The notes: a model not told the origin generated them from the letters alone. A stretch of DNA of 64,000 bases from Berberis thunbergii (GCA_003290165.1 QNQO01006979.1:620001-684000), one strand, 5' to 3'. Counted from the first letter of the stretch, positions 43,925 to 56,857 are shown. Numbers and translations: made by a program.

Positions 43925-45918
43925 AATTCCCCCACACGTATCTTTTGCTAGTCCTCGAGCAAATCCAATAAACAAAAATAAAATATTCAAATGACTCAAT
44001 CTATAATTTCCAACATTTGTCTTAGAGATTTTCAACGGATCATGACATGTTAAGATTATTTGTAAAGACAAGATTAAATCCACATCATTAAAAATTAATA
44101 CACGTTCATAGCAATGATATAAAAATTCACAATTAAATAAATCCAAGTGACTGTGAAACTCAAGCGCGTGTCAAGAAGAATTAACCCAAAAATCTCACTG
44201 AGTGCACTCTTTTCTTTTTCACTGATTGTTTAGTAAAACCACTCTTCGTATTCTATTTATGTGTGAGATGATTGATGTAAAAGGGAAACAAATAGCTCAC
44301 ATATGATATAACAAGAACTAAAGGCATTTTCTGACTTTTTTTCCAGATATTTAATCTCATGGAAGGAATGTTACTACTCAAATGCAAGAACTAGTGACAC
44401 CATATACTCATATCTCATTCGAATTTCCAAATCGTGACATTGCAAGACACGCTCAATCAAAATGTCTTAATTCAGGTTGTAATGAGGGCAAATGGGTAAA
44501 GGAAAAAAAAAACGGATAAGAAAATTACAAAAATGCTTAAATAAATGGTGAAAGCATGCAATAAGATTAAAGACATTAGCAAGGAATCATATGGTTCAAG
44601 ACATAAGTAGGAAAAGGAAGATGTGACTTACTGATAATGAAGAGTTTAAGTCATTATTTTGTATCTACTGAATTAAAAGAATTGAACTATATGTATGTTA
44701 CTGAAATACTAAATGATTAGTTTTTTTTTTTGGCAACTATTTCTTCTTGAACTGTCTTACCCCACACTTGTTTTTCAACATACCTTGAACCACAATAAAA
44801 TTTCTGCAATTCAAATTATGCTCCACTCTTCTTATTAGGTTAGGGATAGAAAATAAGGGTAATGAAACAAAGGCTTAAAAACAGGCTCAACGGGGTTAAC
44901 CTAAAGGAAATATATCACGGATCGGGGTTATTTGGTAATGGTGGAAACTAGGTGCATTTATCATGTCAAACATGTTATGCAATTCAATATGATGTTTTGA
45001 ACGAAATTAATACAAGTTCTAGTGTTTAATCCTTAATTATGAAAACAATCCAAGTAGCGACTAAAACAAATAAAATTGAGATCATGCAACGAATTATTAT
45101 TGACAAAAGAAATAAAGATGACCTAACAAAAACTCTCAAAATCAAATGAACAATAGGCTCAAAACTCACATTTGGGTTATAATGAATTAATTCAATTAAC
45201 CATGCTACGAGTACCAATTACTCAATTGATTACATGTGAATTTGCATATGATAGCCATGAATAAGCATTAACCAAACAATAATATTAGATCTTAAATCAT
45301 GCTTATAAATCACCTTAAAGTCATGCAATTAAAAAGCTAATCTCATCATTGTGCTGGAAAGTATCCTAAGACTCAAAACAACTATAATTTTTTTATGACA
45401 CTAATACCAACAAAGAAAATAAAAACCAACATTTTTTTTTATGTACTGACACTTTTTATTTTTATAATTATTTTTTTCAAAATAAAAACAATGTTTTGTT
45501 GCCCCCACATTTAAACCTAACATTGTCCTCAATGTTAATAGATTATAGCATATGCAATGAAAGATGTAAAAAGAGGAAAAACAAACTACTAACAAACAAA
45601 AGCAAAAATAACGAAAAGATAATAAACGGATAGAGAAAGCAAATTTGATTGGGTTGCCTCCCAAGAAGCGCTTATTTTAACTTCGTGCAGCCTAACGGTA
45701 TCTCCAATCAATCCTCATGGAGCGATACATCCTCCACGTCATGCTCAAAAATTGAACTCATAATAAGCTTTCTCAGGCTCTAGATCACATTATAATAAGT
45801 TCTCACCGGATCTCCTATTGCACATGGTACCTGAGATAAAGACAAAAAATAAAAAATTAATAAAAAGAAAAATTTAAATTAATAAAATAACTAATGAAGT
45901 AATTAGCAATTTTACTAA
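43925..45918 (-). other. LTR-B internal region, non-coding
   Basis: About 2.0 kb of AT-rich DNA with no convincing frame. It carries the same boxes as LTR-A: TTTTGCTAGTCCTCGAG (43943-43959) beside the polypurine tract, AACATTGTCCTCAATGTT (45519-45536) and AAGAAGCGCTTATTTTA (near 45663-45679). The region corresponding to LTR-A gag is missing. Confidence 0.7.
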
Positions 45919-45936
45919 TCCCCAACAACGGCACCA
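45919..45936 (-). promoter_or_regulatory. LTR-B primer-binding site (tRNA-Asp-like)
   Basis: The minus strand reads TGGTGCCGTTGTTGGGGA, differing at three positions from the perfect tRNA-Asp complement seen in LTR-A. It lies five bases inside the LTR. Confidence 0.8.
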
Positions 45937-45941
45937 AAAAT

Positions 45942-47632
45942 TGGTGCGCTATTTTAGTAGCACGCAACTTAATACCCTGCTTTATGATTGTAGTATAGGA
46001 TAAGTAGGGATCGTCCTGGACCGGGGATTAGAGGGCTTGTCAATTAATATTAATAATCGCTAAAAGACAACTAACAACCTAATTAAGTAAATAATGGGGG
46101 GTTGGATTTTCTAAGTTAAACTATGAAAATAACTACGAAATTTACTATAAAGATAATAAAACTAAATGGATGACAAAGATGAGAAATTAGCTAAGGGTTT
46201 ATCTCCACACACCAAACATATGCTCATATCTTCAATAATCACTTGCTAATTCGTGAGAGACAATGCTCAAGATTAACCGTGATCAGCACTGCATTAATCT
46301 TATTATTTTCCCAAGTTCATTGAATTAAACTTAGAGTCACTTTAAAAATATTCTTATCATGCTATCTAATATGGAATTGCAAGTTAGATGACAATCTAAG
46401 ATCATTAAATTTTGTGAAAAATATGACCACTAACTAGGCAATTAAAAGTAAAATCAATATCTTGTTCTTACCTAGGTTTTTACTTAACCTTACCAACGTT
46501 CCTTGATATTTACTACTTGTGAGTGCAAGATTATAACAATTAGGAGAAACTCTCCTATACTCTAGCCTCAGATCCTAGCATGCTTACTAAGTTGGCCACC
46601 TTAACAAACATACAAAGAAAAGTTCTCTATAAAACAGTTAAGCAAAACACAATCACTAATAGCAAGGAAGATTAAATCCAATTAATTTATAAAACACATG
46701 TTTGGGGTTTCGAATCAACCCCTGACTTAAAAGAGTTTAGCTAGACATATTAATTATTTTCAAACAGTAATCCATAATCAAATATCAAACTAAAATAAGT
46801 AAAATAAAGGTTTAGAGATGAAAAACGTTGTCGCCGAGCATGGTGGTAGAGAGAGTCTGCTAGGGTGCGAATAGTAGAGAAGAAGAGATAAAACATGTTT
46901 TCCTCTCCCTCGCGATCTACCCTCTTTTCCTACTCCTTTACTCTTCTACTCCTTGTGTGATATGCTCTGGTGAGAAGAGGATGCGACGGAGAAGGATGAC
47001 GACGGTCGGTGCTTGTGTGACTGGCGGAGATTAGAGAATCGGGCGAGAGAGAGATGAGGCGAGATGGTGGTGGGGTTTTGTGTCTGTGTTGGTTAGATGG
47101 TGTAAGGAAGATGGCAGCGAAATAAGGGCTGAACGGAAATGGGTCTTGCGAGAAGGGGTCGATGGTGATAGACTGTTGTGTTGGCTAGATTGCGATGAGG
47201 GATTCTAATGGAGATAAACGAAGATATTGAGGGGCGGTGTTGGGCTGCTGGCGGTGATGGCTGTGGAGATGAGTCTGGATTGGGTTTTAGGGTTGTGTGA
47301 CTGCAATAAACAGTGGAAGAGATGGATGATGGATGTTGGTGATGGTGTAGCTGATGTCGTGAGGATGGGTGACGGCTTGTTGCGGTTGCAAACATCATTG
47401 CTTCAGGGCAGGTATCATTCCTTTTATAATTGTTTTCTTCGCGGTTTCCTTCTTTGCATAGTTTCCTTTTGTAATTTGTATTTCTAAATTGTCATTTTGC
47501 ATCTATTGTTGAATCTTGTTATTGGAAACCCACACAAACAAGAAAATAACAATTAATACCATAATTAACAATAAATAACTAAAATTGTATATAGAAATAT
47601 AGTACTAAAATAGCATAATTATGCTCCTATCA
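45942..47632 (-). repeat. LTR-B upstream LTR, 1691 bp
   Basis: It starts TGGTGCGCTATTTTAGTAGC and ends CTCCTATCA, with many single-base differences from its partner. It is uninterrupted, so it shows the empty site for the solo LTR-A insertion (GGTGATGGCTGTGGAG near 47255-47270). Confidence 0.9.
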
Positions 47633-48070
47633 CTAGGCGACGTGGGACAATAATCTCCTCTTTGTAGCTCGCCCATCACCTATTGGGATCCACGGGCCTA
47701 TTGGATTTTGCCATCACGGATCTCTCCTGCACCCTCCACCACAAGGGTATCACAGTCGACCCCTTAAGGGAGCCCAACGACCTCGTCGGCACACTTTCGG
47801 CAAGAGATATCATTCTGTCACGACCCGATCCACATAGTACTATATTGTTCGCTTTGGGCCCAAGGCCCGCACGACTTTAAAACATATAATACTTTGTAGA
47901 TCTAACTTCGTACATATATAGCACATCCATTTTTCTCACCTAGGCAATGTGGGACTATAATCTCGCTTTGGTAGCTTGCCCAACCCCTCTTGGGATCCAC
48001 GGGCCTATTGAGCCTCGACATCACGGGCTTCTCCCACACCCTCCCTTTTAGATATGCCCACACAAAGGTA
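47633..48070. repeat. Unclassified TRIM-like repeat, second block
   Basis: CCTAGGC(A/G)A(C/T)GTGGGAC followed by GGGATCCACGGGCCTATT and a CATCACGG word occurs at 47633-47745 and again at 47938-48050. Between them a GTACTATATTGTTCGCTTTG block matches 37550-37668. The whole is a dispersed repeat present at least twice in tandem here, into which LTR-B inserted. The class is unknown. Confidence 0.5.
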
Positions 48071-48539
48071 TCACATACATGGTCATCTAAGTTCATCACA
48101 TTGTCATCACTAACATCATTTGTTATATAACACAAACAAAATTTATATCCCTATTTGTCAGTTAACTCAATTTTGTAAACAATAAGTAAAAATCTAACAA
48201 CAGCGACAATTTAAATATCATGTGCAATTTTAGATGTTTGATGGATGCAACATTCAAAACACATAATAATAAAAATGTTTGATTTTCCAAATATTACAAA
48301 TCCTAATTTCGTAAACATGCACAAAAAAACCAAATATAACCTAGAAATGGATGAATGTTGTGTGCTTTTATAGCCCTATTTCCAGTAGCATGGTCATTAC
48401 CAATTACAACCTCCCATTTTTTTTATAATGGGGAAAATGTTTGTTTCGCAAATTAAATGTATCTCAGTATGCCTATTAAATTCAAACAACTCGTATTAAT
48501 AATACTTATTAGGTGAAAGGTTAAAATTGATGAAACAAA
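48071..48539. other. AT-rich DNA, no feature
   Basis: No gene, repeat end or RNA gene recognised. Confidence 0.5.
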
Positions 48540-48905
48540 GCATATGTTAGTAACAATAACATTATGTATTTATCCCAAACATCATCATTAGTTGTAACAC
48601 ACTGAGTTGCCGAATCAAATCTAAAGCCACTTTGCTTCACAACCTCCCTCACGGACAGTTAAATTTTTTTCGTTGTCCTAAGTCTAGCTCAAATATTTTT
48701 ATGTGTAGGCAAATCTCTAGTCTTCTTGTTGATCTCATTTGCAAGACAACTTAGTGTATCCGACTTGTACCTATTGTTAGACTTTTTTGCTCATTTGATT
48801 GCTTCTTCATATAATGCATTTACCATAACATCATCTTTAAATTACATTCCAGCGAAAACTATTTCTGCCAGAGTTTTCCGCTTGAAATGTCGTCCTAAAT
48901 TAAAA
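48540..48905 (-). pseudogene. Myb/SANT-like DNA-binding protein remnant (PIF/Harbinger-associated type)
   Basis: The minus strand reads, with stops and a frame break, NALYEEAIK, then SGFRFDSATQCVTTNDDVWD-KYIM. The pattern SGFxWDxxTxxVTAxxxVWDxY is typical of plant Myb/SANT-like (Myb_DNA-bind_3) proteins, which accompany Harbinger transposases or are host genes derived from them. No transposase partner is visible nearby. It is an old remnant. Confidence 0.55.
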
Positions 48906-49084
48906 CAATATCATACTTGCACAAATGTTAGTGATCTATAACTACTACCATAAAGTAATCGACAACACGACATTTGAAGAACATATATAGATAAGAGTAC
49001 GAAAAATTCAACCAACATAAAACTAAATCAAATATTCATTTAAATAAAGAAAGATCACAATTGTCTTTATATATTGATGAAAGA

Positions 49085-50470
49085 AATGGTTGACTATGCG
49101 GGCAAAGGGAACGTTGTGTGGATTGTAACTGATAATAGAAACGGTTTTATGAAAGTATAAGTGGAATTGATGAATAAGTCATGATACATTTTGTATTGAA
49201 CTTCGTGTGCTGCCACGAATTGACGTTTAAAGAGATTGGTGATCTAACACTAGTTAAGAGTGATGTAGAAAATGTGAATAAAATCACTAATTACATTTAC
49301 AACCACCGGGTCTTACTCGATTTGTCACCCATTTTGTTGCTTTAGAGAGTTTGTTTGAAAGAAATGATACACTTAAAAATATGTTTGCAAGTGATGAATG
49401 AAATGTGTTTGATCAATGCAATTTTCTAACACAAGATTTGTTTAAGAGTTAGTAGGAAATCTAAGCTTTTGGAACTTCATATGTAAAATTGTTAGAATCT
49501 TGAGAATGGTAAATGATGACAAAAAAACCTACTATGGGTTATGTGTTTAATGCAATAACAAAAATGAAAGAGCTGGTAAAAAATAGTGGTCGGCAACATT
49601 GTTCATTATTTTAAATCATGAACACAAATGAATAAAAATGCTACCACCGCTTCAACCAATTGGTACGTAAATAGTAACTTTGTTTATTTATAAGATATTA
49701 GAATTATCTATCTTCATTATTAGATTATTTGTCTTTGTCCTTGTGCCATATATTATTTATACCATAGACAATTTATTATCTTAACAAAAAAGTTTAATAC
49801 GATGATAATCTTGGAAATGATAATATACTTGAAGAGGTGGTGGAAGTTTAATGATGAGATTAATTTCACGTAACGCTGATCTAACATTGATTATCCAAGA
49901 GGTAAACTAATGAATATCAATTACTATATTCAGGGATGTATTGTATTAAAATATGAATTTTATATGAATATGACATTCTATGACCTTACCTACAGTTAAA
50001 GCCATTTAGAGAAGTTATGAGATCATTTTCTTTACTAGCAGCTAGAGCAAAGAGGCATAATACACCACCAACTAGTTTTCTTTAGTTGAAGTAATATGTT
50101 TTAATGTTATGTTAACCCATTTCACAATTATGAAATTGTATAAATTAATATTTGTAGCTGAATGGTGACATTTATAAAAGAGACCTCCCCATAACTTGAA
50201 AACTATTGCCATAAAGATTCATTCTCAGACTTCACCATCGTCAGATTGTGAAAGAAATTGAAGTACCTTTGGTCTTATTCAAAACAAGATAAAAAATAAG
50301 TTAGGCCATGAGAATCTAATGAAGTTTGCATTTGTTTACTACAATATGAGGTTGCGTTTGAAACATATAGGTGAAGATGGTTATACAATTGAAAGTAACA
50401 ACATTTCAAGATATTGAGGATGACAAAAAACTAATCTACTGATGGTTAAATGAACTTCGTGAACCACCAT
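49085..50470 (+). pseudogene. hAT transposase remnant, degenerate
   Basis: The + strand carries, in several frames with stops, MVDYAGKGNVVWIVTDN (49087), the core motif LTRFVTHFVALESLFERN followed by TLKNMFASDE (49310-49405), and the dimerisation signature SDCERNWSTFGLIQNKIKNK and MKFAFVYYNMRLRLK (50235-50365). The order and spacing match the C-terminal two thirds of plant hAT transposases. The BED finger and N-terminal part were not found. This family is different from the BED-type element at 12-23 kb. It is dead. Confidence 0.82.
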
Positions 50471-51709
50471 TAGATACACCATAGGGTGAGCCACATTCTT
50501 GCATTATTCATAGGATAAGGGATGTTGATGAAATGTAAGGTGCGAACATTAGCAGTGAAACTGTATTGTCAACTTGAGATGATGAAGGGATGTATTCCAT
50601 ATATGAGAAATGACTAAATTAGTAATGGCGGTGAGAATGATGATATGAGAGTGGTGGTCATAGAGATAATGGGAGTGACGATGATGAGGGTGATGGTGAT
50701 ATTGGTTATTATGAAGGGAATGATGGTGATGAAGCAATCACAGACACATGTGATGCAATGGAACTGCTGGCAATCACATGTGATGAATCACAATATAAAA
50801 TCAATTTCGAGACTCGAGATATAAACATAGTTCACATTCTAAGAAGGTGAGAAACCATGCATATCTGCCGATGGTTAATTAGAGTAAGATTGACCAAACC
50901 TATTCACATGATTTTGTTGACATTGGAGTCATTTTATCCACCTTTGACAATATAAGTTTTTTTTAATTAATTAGATGTAGTTCTTCTGAGAAAATCATAG
51001 TCAATAGGAGAAAATGATCAATTTTCAACAACAAAGAGTTATGATTCATCATCCACTGAGAATAGTCACAGTCAATGGATTGAGATTATAAATTATCCTG
51101 GACAAAGTACACAAGCTTTTGAGTCCAATTTTGCTACTTATCTGCAATATCCCATTATGGGCCGTTTGGTAGGAGTTGATCATGAGGATACGTCACCAAT
51201 GTGAACACGTTTATAAACTATTTTAATTTTGATATGTCATGAGATCAATATTAATCATCATACGGCTTTCAATTATGTTATATTTGAAACAACTAGGAAC
51301 TGGTTTTGGTATTGAAAGTTTATTATGTAATAGTGGGATGAAAATTTATCTTGTATAATATGTAGTTTGTATGACAAAACAACGACTTTTAATATAGCAT
51401 ATGTAAAAATTTCAGTAATTATGAATCTGAAATTATAGTTGTGTGTGTAAAATTTGTGATTTTTTTACTAAATTGTTAATTATGTCATAAATTTAAAAGA
51501 TACTTGGTATTTCCTTCATTTAATATGTTTAATAGGTTTAACTACTTGCATCTTATTTTTTTCACATATTTCATATACTCTCGAAATTTATTATATATGT
51601 TTAATGTATCCTTAAAATTTTATGTTTTTTCCTTACACAACCAAATATTTCTCAAAATTAGTTTTACAATCAAGTGAAACCAAATCACAATCCTCAAATA
51701 TACTGAACA
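50471..51709. other. AT-rich DNA with GAT-rich patch
   Basis: A GATGAT/GGTGAT-rich stretch (50615-50735) could be the acidic tail of the preceding transposase. The remainder is AT-rich with no feature. Confidence 0.45.
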
Positions 51710-52310
51710 TCATCTAGTTGGTCTAAAATAACTATAAGTAGTAATATTTCCACCACGCTTTTGATCGCACTCTAATTGAGGAAGAAGATTTTCACGTTCG
51801 GGATAATCTTTATAAATGAAAATATTATGTTTATCTAATAGATAATCAATGGGTGTTGTAGTTGTTCGTTTACAGAATTGTATATAATTACCATTAATAA
51901 GCACACTACCATTCATATTTCGTAGAAAATTTAATCCGAGAACACATTCATGTTAATGTTTTATGTTTTGTAAACAAACTTGTGGTAGTAGATAATATTC
52001 ATCATATTTTCAGTAGTCGTATAAGCTCCATTAAAGCTTTGCTAATACAAAGGTTTTGACAATTTACTTCAATATTTTTCTTGTATAAGAGATATATCAA
52101 TCTATGATTTAGAACATCCAGTGTCTATCGTAGTAGTAAAATCTTTAGTTCGTCCATCACTGAATTTAATATTACATAAAACACTTAACAAATTAGTAGA
52201 TGTTAAAAACATTATAGCTAGATCTAAGGTAGAAAATGACGGTGGTATTTGTAAATCTTGAGCGGCAAAAGTTTCAACCATATCATATTCAGTTTCTTTT
52301 AACTTTTTTG
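51710..52310 (-). pseudogene. Aspartic-protease-like region of the pararetrovirus remnant
   Basis: The minus strand has an I-D-T-G-C-S active-site motif at about 52115-52130 and a 68-codon open stretch at 51916-51710 that could be the C-terminal half of the protease. Several stops lie between. There is no flap or RT connection. Confidence 0.5.
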
Positions 52311-52879
52311 TTTGTTCTAAATTTTTATTATTTGATTCTAACTTTTGTAGTTATTATTTTAGATGTATCACCTCATTTTTAAGATTAAATATGTTTTTGT
52401 TGAGTTCATATTTTATTTTATCTAGTTCAAATAAATGTTTTTCTTTTAAGAAGGCATTCTCAAGTTGAGATTGCTCTAAAAGTATTTTATATCATTTAAA
52501 TTCGACGTCTTTTGTAAAATTAGAATGGACACAAGATTGTTTCGATTATATATTATATTTTTCTTTTAGACACCATTTACATATTTCAGTCTTACAATTC
52601 TTACATTGATACCTATATTCAATACTAAGATATATTATGCAATATTTGCATTTTTGTTTATCAAACCCAGATTCAGGAATCCATTCATGTTTATATTATT
52701 TTTCTGATTCATTAAACATATAACTTTTTTTTTCTTTACTACTAACTTCATCATCAAAATTATAATACTCTTCATGAATACTGTAAACTTCATTGTTATC
52801 ATTGTCATCTATACTGACAATATCTTCTTTTAATTCTTCTGTAAGATTAGTGCATGGATTATTTACTTTATATTTTTAG

Positions 52880-54020
52880 GACATTTATTAGCTAAATGTT
52901 TTTCATCTCAACATATATAACATTTGCATTTATTTTGAGATGGTTTTGTAACATATTTATCTTATTTTTCTTTAAATGTTTTCCATTTGTTAAGATATTT
53001 TCTTTTATGTACTTTTTATATTATTAGTTATATATTTTTCTTTCATTCTTGTCTTTATTTATAAACTCGAGGTGTATAAATGACTTACTTCATAAGATTA
53101 TTTTTTTTTAATTTTTTTGGACTTCAATTTGAATATATTTTCTCCTTAAGACTTAATAAGTATGTTGTATTCTAGCGCCTAACCTTCCATTTAATTTTTC
53201 TGGTAGATTGTTTCATTTTTACATTATTTGTTCTCCGAAATATCCATAAAAATTTCTAAAGATTTTTTCTCCTATCTCGGGGTCTAAAATTTTTCCAGTT
53301 TTTGAGGCGATACTAAAATAGTCATTACAAAAATCTTCAATGTAATTTCAATTTTTATTTGTATTTTATCTAAGTCTGCTAAAGCATAATTTTGTATTTC
53401 AGTATCGGCCATTGAAAGATCTCGTCCTAAAATTAAAGTTCTTATAATACTAGTAAATTATAGGGATTATCACCTGATCCTCGATGTTGATTAAATTCAT
53501 TATGATATTCTACTTTTCAACTATTGTAAAGAAGTCCAACATTGTTTATCAACAGAGTTTTCATGAATGACCACATATCATTAGATGTTGTGTTGTGCCA
53601 GACTCTTACGACGTTAGCTTTCCATCTATTTATTACATCAGACAATTTTTTAGGATTACACTGTGTTATTTCTAAAATACTCTCATAGGTTGGGGCATAT
53701 GGTAAATCTCTTGTTTTATCAGAAATTTGTCATTTTCCCATAAGCTTATATCTTGATTTTTGATCTGTTGTCTTATAATTCCCTGGTGGTATGTGATATC
53801 TTCCTTCAGGCTCATAAGGTTTTTCTCTAAAATACTCGTAAGGTCGGTTGTGTTGAAGAAGATCTGAACTTGTAACTGAACTAATGGGTTGTTGTTCCAT
53901 AAAAGTCTCTTCATTTAAAAATGTAGAAGATTTTCTCAATAATGTATAAGGTGGTAATTCTTCTTCTAAAACCGATTCTTTATATTGTATATTAAAGTCT
54001 TTATCTAATAATTTTCTCAT
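52880..54020 (-). pseudogene. Coat/gag-like region with zinc knuckle
   Basis: Two open stretches (54020-53730 and 53914-53672, in different frames) are followed by broken sequence and a knuckle of the C-x2-C-x4-H-x4-C form near 52880-52930, with a stop codon inside it. An acidic patch lies between (52740-52850). It is consistent with a pararetroviral capsid protein, but similarity beyond the knuckle was not verified. Confidence 0.45.
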
Positions 54021-54189
54021 ATCTGGTACATATAAATTTTCATGTATTTTTTTAATTCAACTGTTCTTTTATCTATGATCCCTATTACTCCATCTAATGT
54101 GAGAACTTCGACATCTATTGTCATATGAATATAATCTAAAGTTTCACCTTATTCTTCTCTTATACGACTTGATTTCCCATATTGTTTAG

Positions 54190-54770
54190 TGTATTCGTAA
54201 ATTTAAAGTTTCATCAATTTTTTTATATGTAAAATTTTATTTCGGATTTAAAATAAGTTTCTCTAAGAAATATTCAATTTTCCAATCTAAACCAGCATAT
54301 ATCTCAAGAGAAAACTACTGAGAAAATTGCTTAGCTTCTATTGCTTGTATTCCTTTAGTGCCTAACAGTTTATCTAAACTGCTATTGTCCAGCTAATATT
54401 TAGTGGTACTAGTTTCTAACAATCGTCCTATAAATCCAGCACATACTAAAACATTTTCTTCTCCTCTTTTCATATCATATCATGTTGATTTAATTTCAAT
54501 CCTAATATTATGGTAAAATTTTGTTGTTGGAATAGGATAATCTGGTGTAAAATATACTATTCCACCATTTTGTTTATATCTAACTCAATAGATCCTAATA
54601 ATCATTTTTCTATATCTGTAAATCTGTCATCATATAAACTTACAAATAACTCTGGCGACTAAATTAGAACGGTGTAAGCCTTTAATTCCCACTATTATTT
54701 TACCCACATTAATTAAACCTAAATCTTGTGCTTTTAGTTTTTTTTCCAAGATTCGCAGTTGATTAAGTCT
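54190..54770 (-). pseudogene. Movement-protein-like region (30K type), degenerate
   Basis: Short minus-strand segments in alternating frames resemble the core of caulimovirid movement proteins, which modify plasmodesmata. At least six stops or frame changes interrupt it. Weak evidence, supported mainly by its position between the primer-like site and the coat-like region. Confidence 0.35.
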
Positions 54771-55581
54771 AATTTATATGTTGATCGTCATATGTACAGG
54801 ATATTGTCTGTCACTATAGTGTTGATATATAAAAGATTTTCTAAATGGATTTTAGACGTTTTATATAAAATAGATGAATTTATAAGATTGTGTTTGTTTT
54901 GTTTGAACTTTTCTATTTGCTGGTTTACATCTAATATAGTTTCTAAGCAAAAATCTAGATTTTTTTGTACTTTTATTTCACAATCCTTTAAATATGTTTC
55001 TTACTATTTTTCTTTATTTACTATTTTTTTTTTACGATCCATAATAATTTCTACTTTGATTTTTACCTGTAAGGTTAAATCCTATATTTAGATTTTTGAA
55101 CTCTGTTATTAATTTAGTAATATTTTCTTCAGAAGATAATACAATTTTAATCTCTTTTAGGTTGTCTTCTAAATCAGAAACTTGAATTTATAAAGTATTT
55201 AATCTTTGAGATATATTTGATTCTATATTCTTATAATTTTACTTTATTTCTTTATGTTTATGTGTTTTAAATAGTCCAATTTTTCTATTATTTCGGAAAG
55301 AAATTTTGTATTTGTTTGTTTTGTGTTGATAGATAATTTTATTATAACAGTTTTTGTTTATAAATTACTAGCTAAGTTTATAAAAAAGTCTGTTAAACTA
55401 TTTAAATGATCGTTGCTACTATGTAATGTATGTTTAGAATTTCCTTCAATATTACAATCTAAAAGATTATTATATTATATATATTTTTATTTTGAAAAAC
55501 TATTAATTTCTAAATTGAGATACTCTAATTTTCTATCAATAAACTAAACTATAGTATGTATATTATAAGGCCAAAGGATAT

Positions 55582-55594
55582 AGGTTCTAACACC
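55582..55594 (-). promoter_or_regulatory. Decayed tRNA-Met primer-like site
   Basis: The minus strand reads TGGTGTTAGAACC, matching 10 of 13 positions of TGGTATCAGAGCC. It lies upstream of the three gene-like regions in the expected orientation. Confidence 0.5.
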
Positions 55595-56825
55595 AATTTT
55601 TTGAGAGGTTGATTTATTTTTTGAGTGATTTATTTTTTAGGGGTTGCTCATGATTTATTTTATAAATAGTGTAATATCTGATACTTTTTAATTTTGTAAA
55701 TCCTACTTGGTACTAACCCTAGTTTGCTTTATTTATAATATTACTTCGATGCCAACTCTTATCTTGTTATCTTAAGATATTTCCATATCCCCTAACTTAA
55801 ACTACTTTACCTTAAAACGTGCTAATAGTGTGACTTACTAACAAGATTTGAAGTTTTTAGACTAAAATGACATGTTAATCCCTTAATAGCTGCTTCCCTA
55901 AAACGCCTACGACAAACAACAATACTTAGCCTGATGGGTTTACTTAAATGTAATTAAAAGTCTTACTTGTCCAAAAAATTTTATAAGTTAATACTAAAAG
56001 ACTTTAAATATTAAATATAGAAAACATTAAGGCATATTTGAAAGAATATAATAATTTAATATAACATAACCGTTAATTGGCATGAACAACATATTATAAA
56101 TACTATGTAATAAATATTACATATTGCAAACAAGGGGTTCCCCGAAAGTAGAAAAACTTACTTGATTATTGAAACTTTTAATACAGGATTGAACTTTTAC
56201 AACACAATGGCAACTTACAATACTATTATACATAAAATAAAAGAAAAATGGTTCTACTTGAATTTCAGTTTGTGCTTAGAAAATTTTAAGACTTCTCAAT
56301 GCTCTCAAATTTTTTTGATGCCATTCGGAGTTGAGTGCTCATCTCCATATATAGTGGAAGGCGAGAAGCTCAATTATTGTAGGTCTATCGTTACTATATT
56401 CCTTGCGTTATATTCTTAATGGAAAATAGTGGAAAAGGTTGTTGCAGAAGGAGTGGAGGAGATTGCTGCAAAAGAAAAGTTGAAAACTCCACTGAAAAAG
56501 CTTGTGGGATGAAGATAAAGTTATGAGATTATTGTAGGAGTGGATGACGTGATAAAAGTAGTTGTGAGATAAGATAAAGTTTTGAGATTCTTACAATAAT
56601 GGAGAGTAATTTTTTTTTTGTCACCCAACATGTTCGCAGACACTTGCGGTCAGCGATCAATACATTAGTCGAAATCACTATCAGATTGTTATGATAGTAA
56701 TGGTCTTCTATGTCGGTAAATCGTTTTGATTCTTAATCTTCGGTCCGGTGCTAATAGCATTCATCAAATTTTGAATTCAATGATTGTAGAAAAAAAAAGA
56801 TTATTTCTCTACAAAAATCAAAACA

Positions 56826-56857
<32 letters not shown>

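Larger units (their letters stand above)
37748..47632 (-). mobile_element. LTR-B: non-coding LTR retrotransposon (LARD-like, tRNA-Asp primed)
   Basis: Two LTRs (37748-43924, enlarged by an insertion, and 45942-47632) are flanked by a perfect 5-bp CTAGG duplication (37743-37747 and 47633-47637). The primer site next to the right LTR lies on the minus strand, so the element reads leftwards. The internal 2.0 kb has no gag or pol. Without nested insertions the element is about 5.4 kb. Confidence 0.88.
51710..55594 (-). mobile_element. Endogenous pararetrovirus-like (Caulimoviridae-type) remnant without reverse transcriptase
   Basis: On the minus strand, starting from a decayed tRNA-Met primer-like site (55582-55594), there is a movement-protein-like region, a coat-like region ending in a zinc knuckle, and an aspartic-protease-like region. 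This is the gene order of plant pararetroviruses and not of copia elements, where the knuckle comes much sooner. Dozens of stops and frame breaks occur throughout and no virus gene is intact. Sequence recognisable as RT or RNase H is missing past 51710. The assignment rests on short motifs and order, so a divergent LTR element remains possible. Confidence 0.55.
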
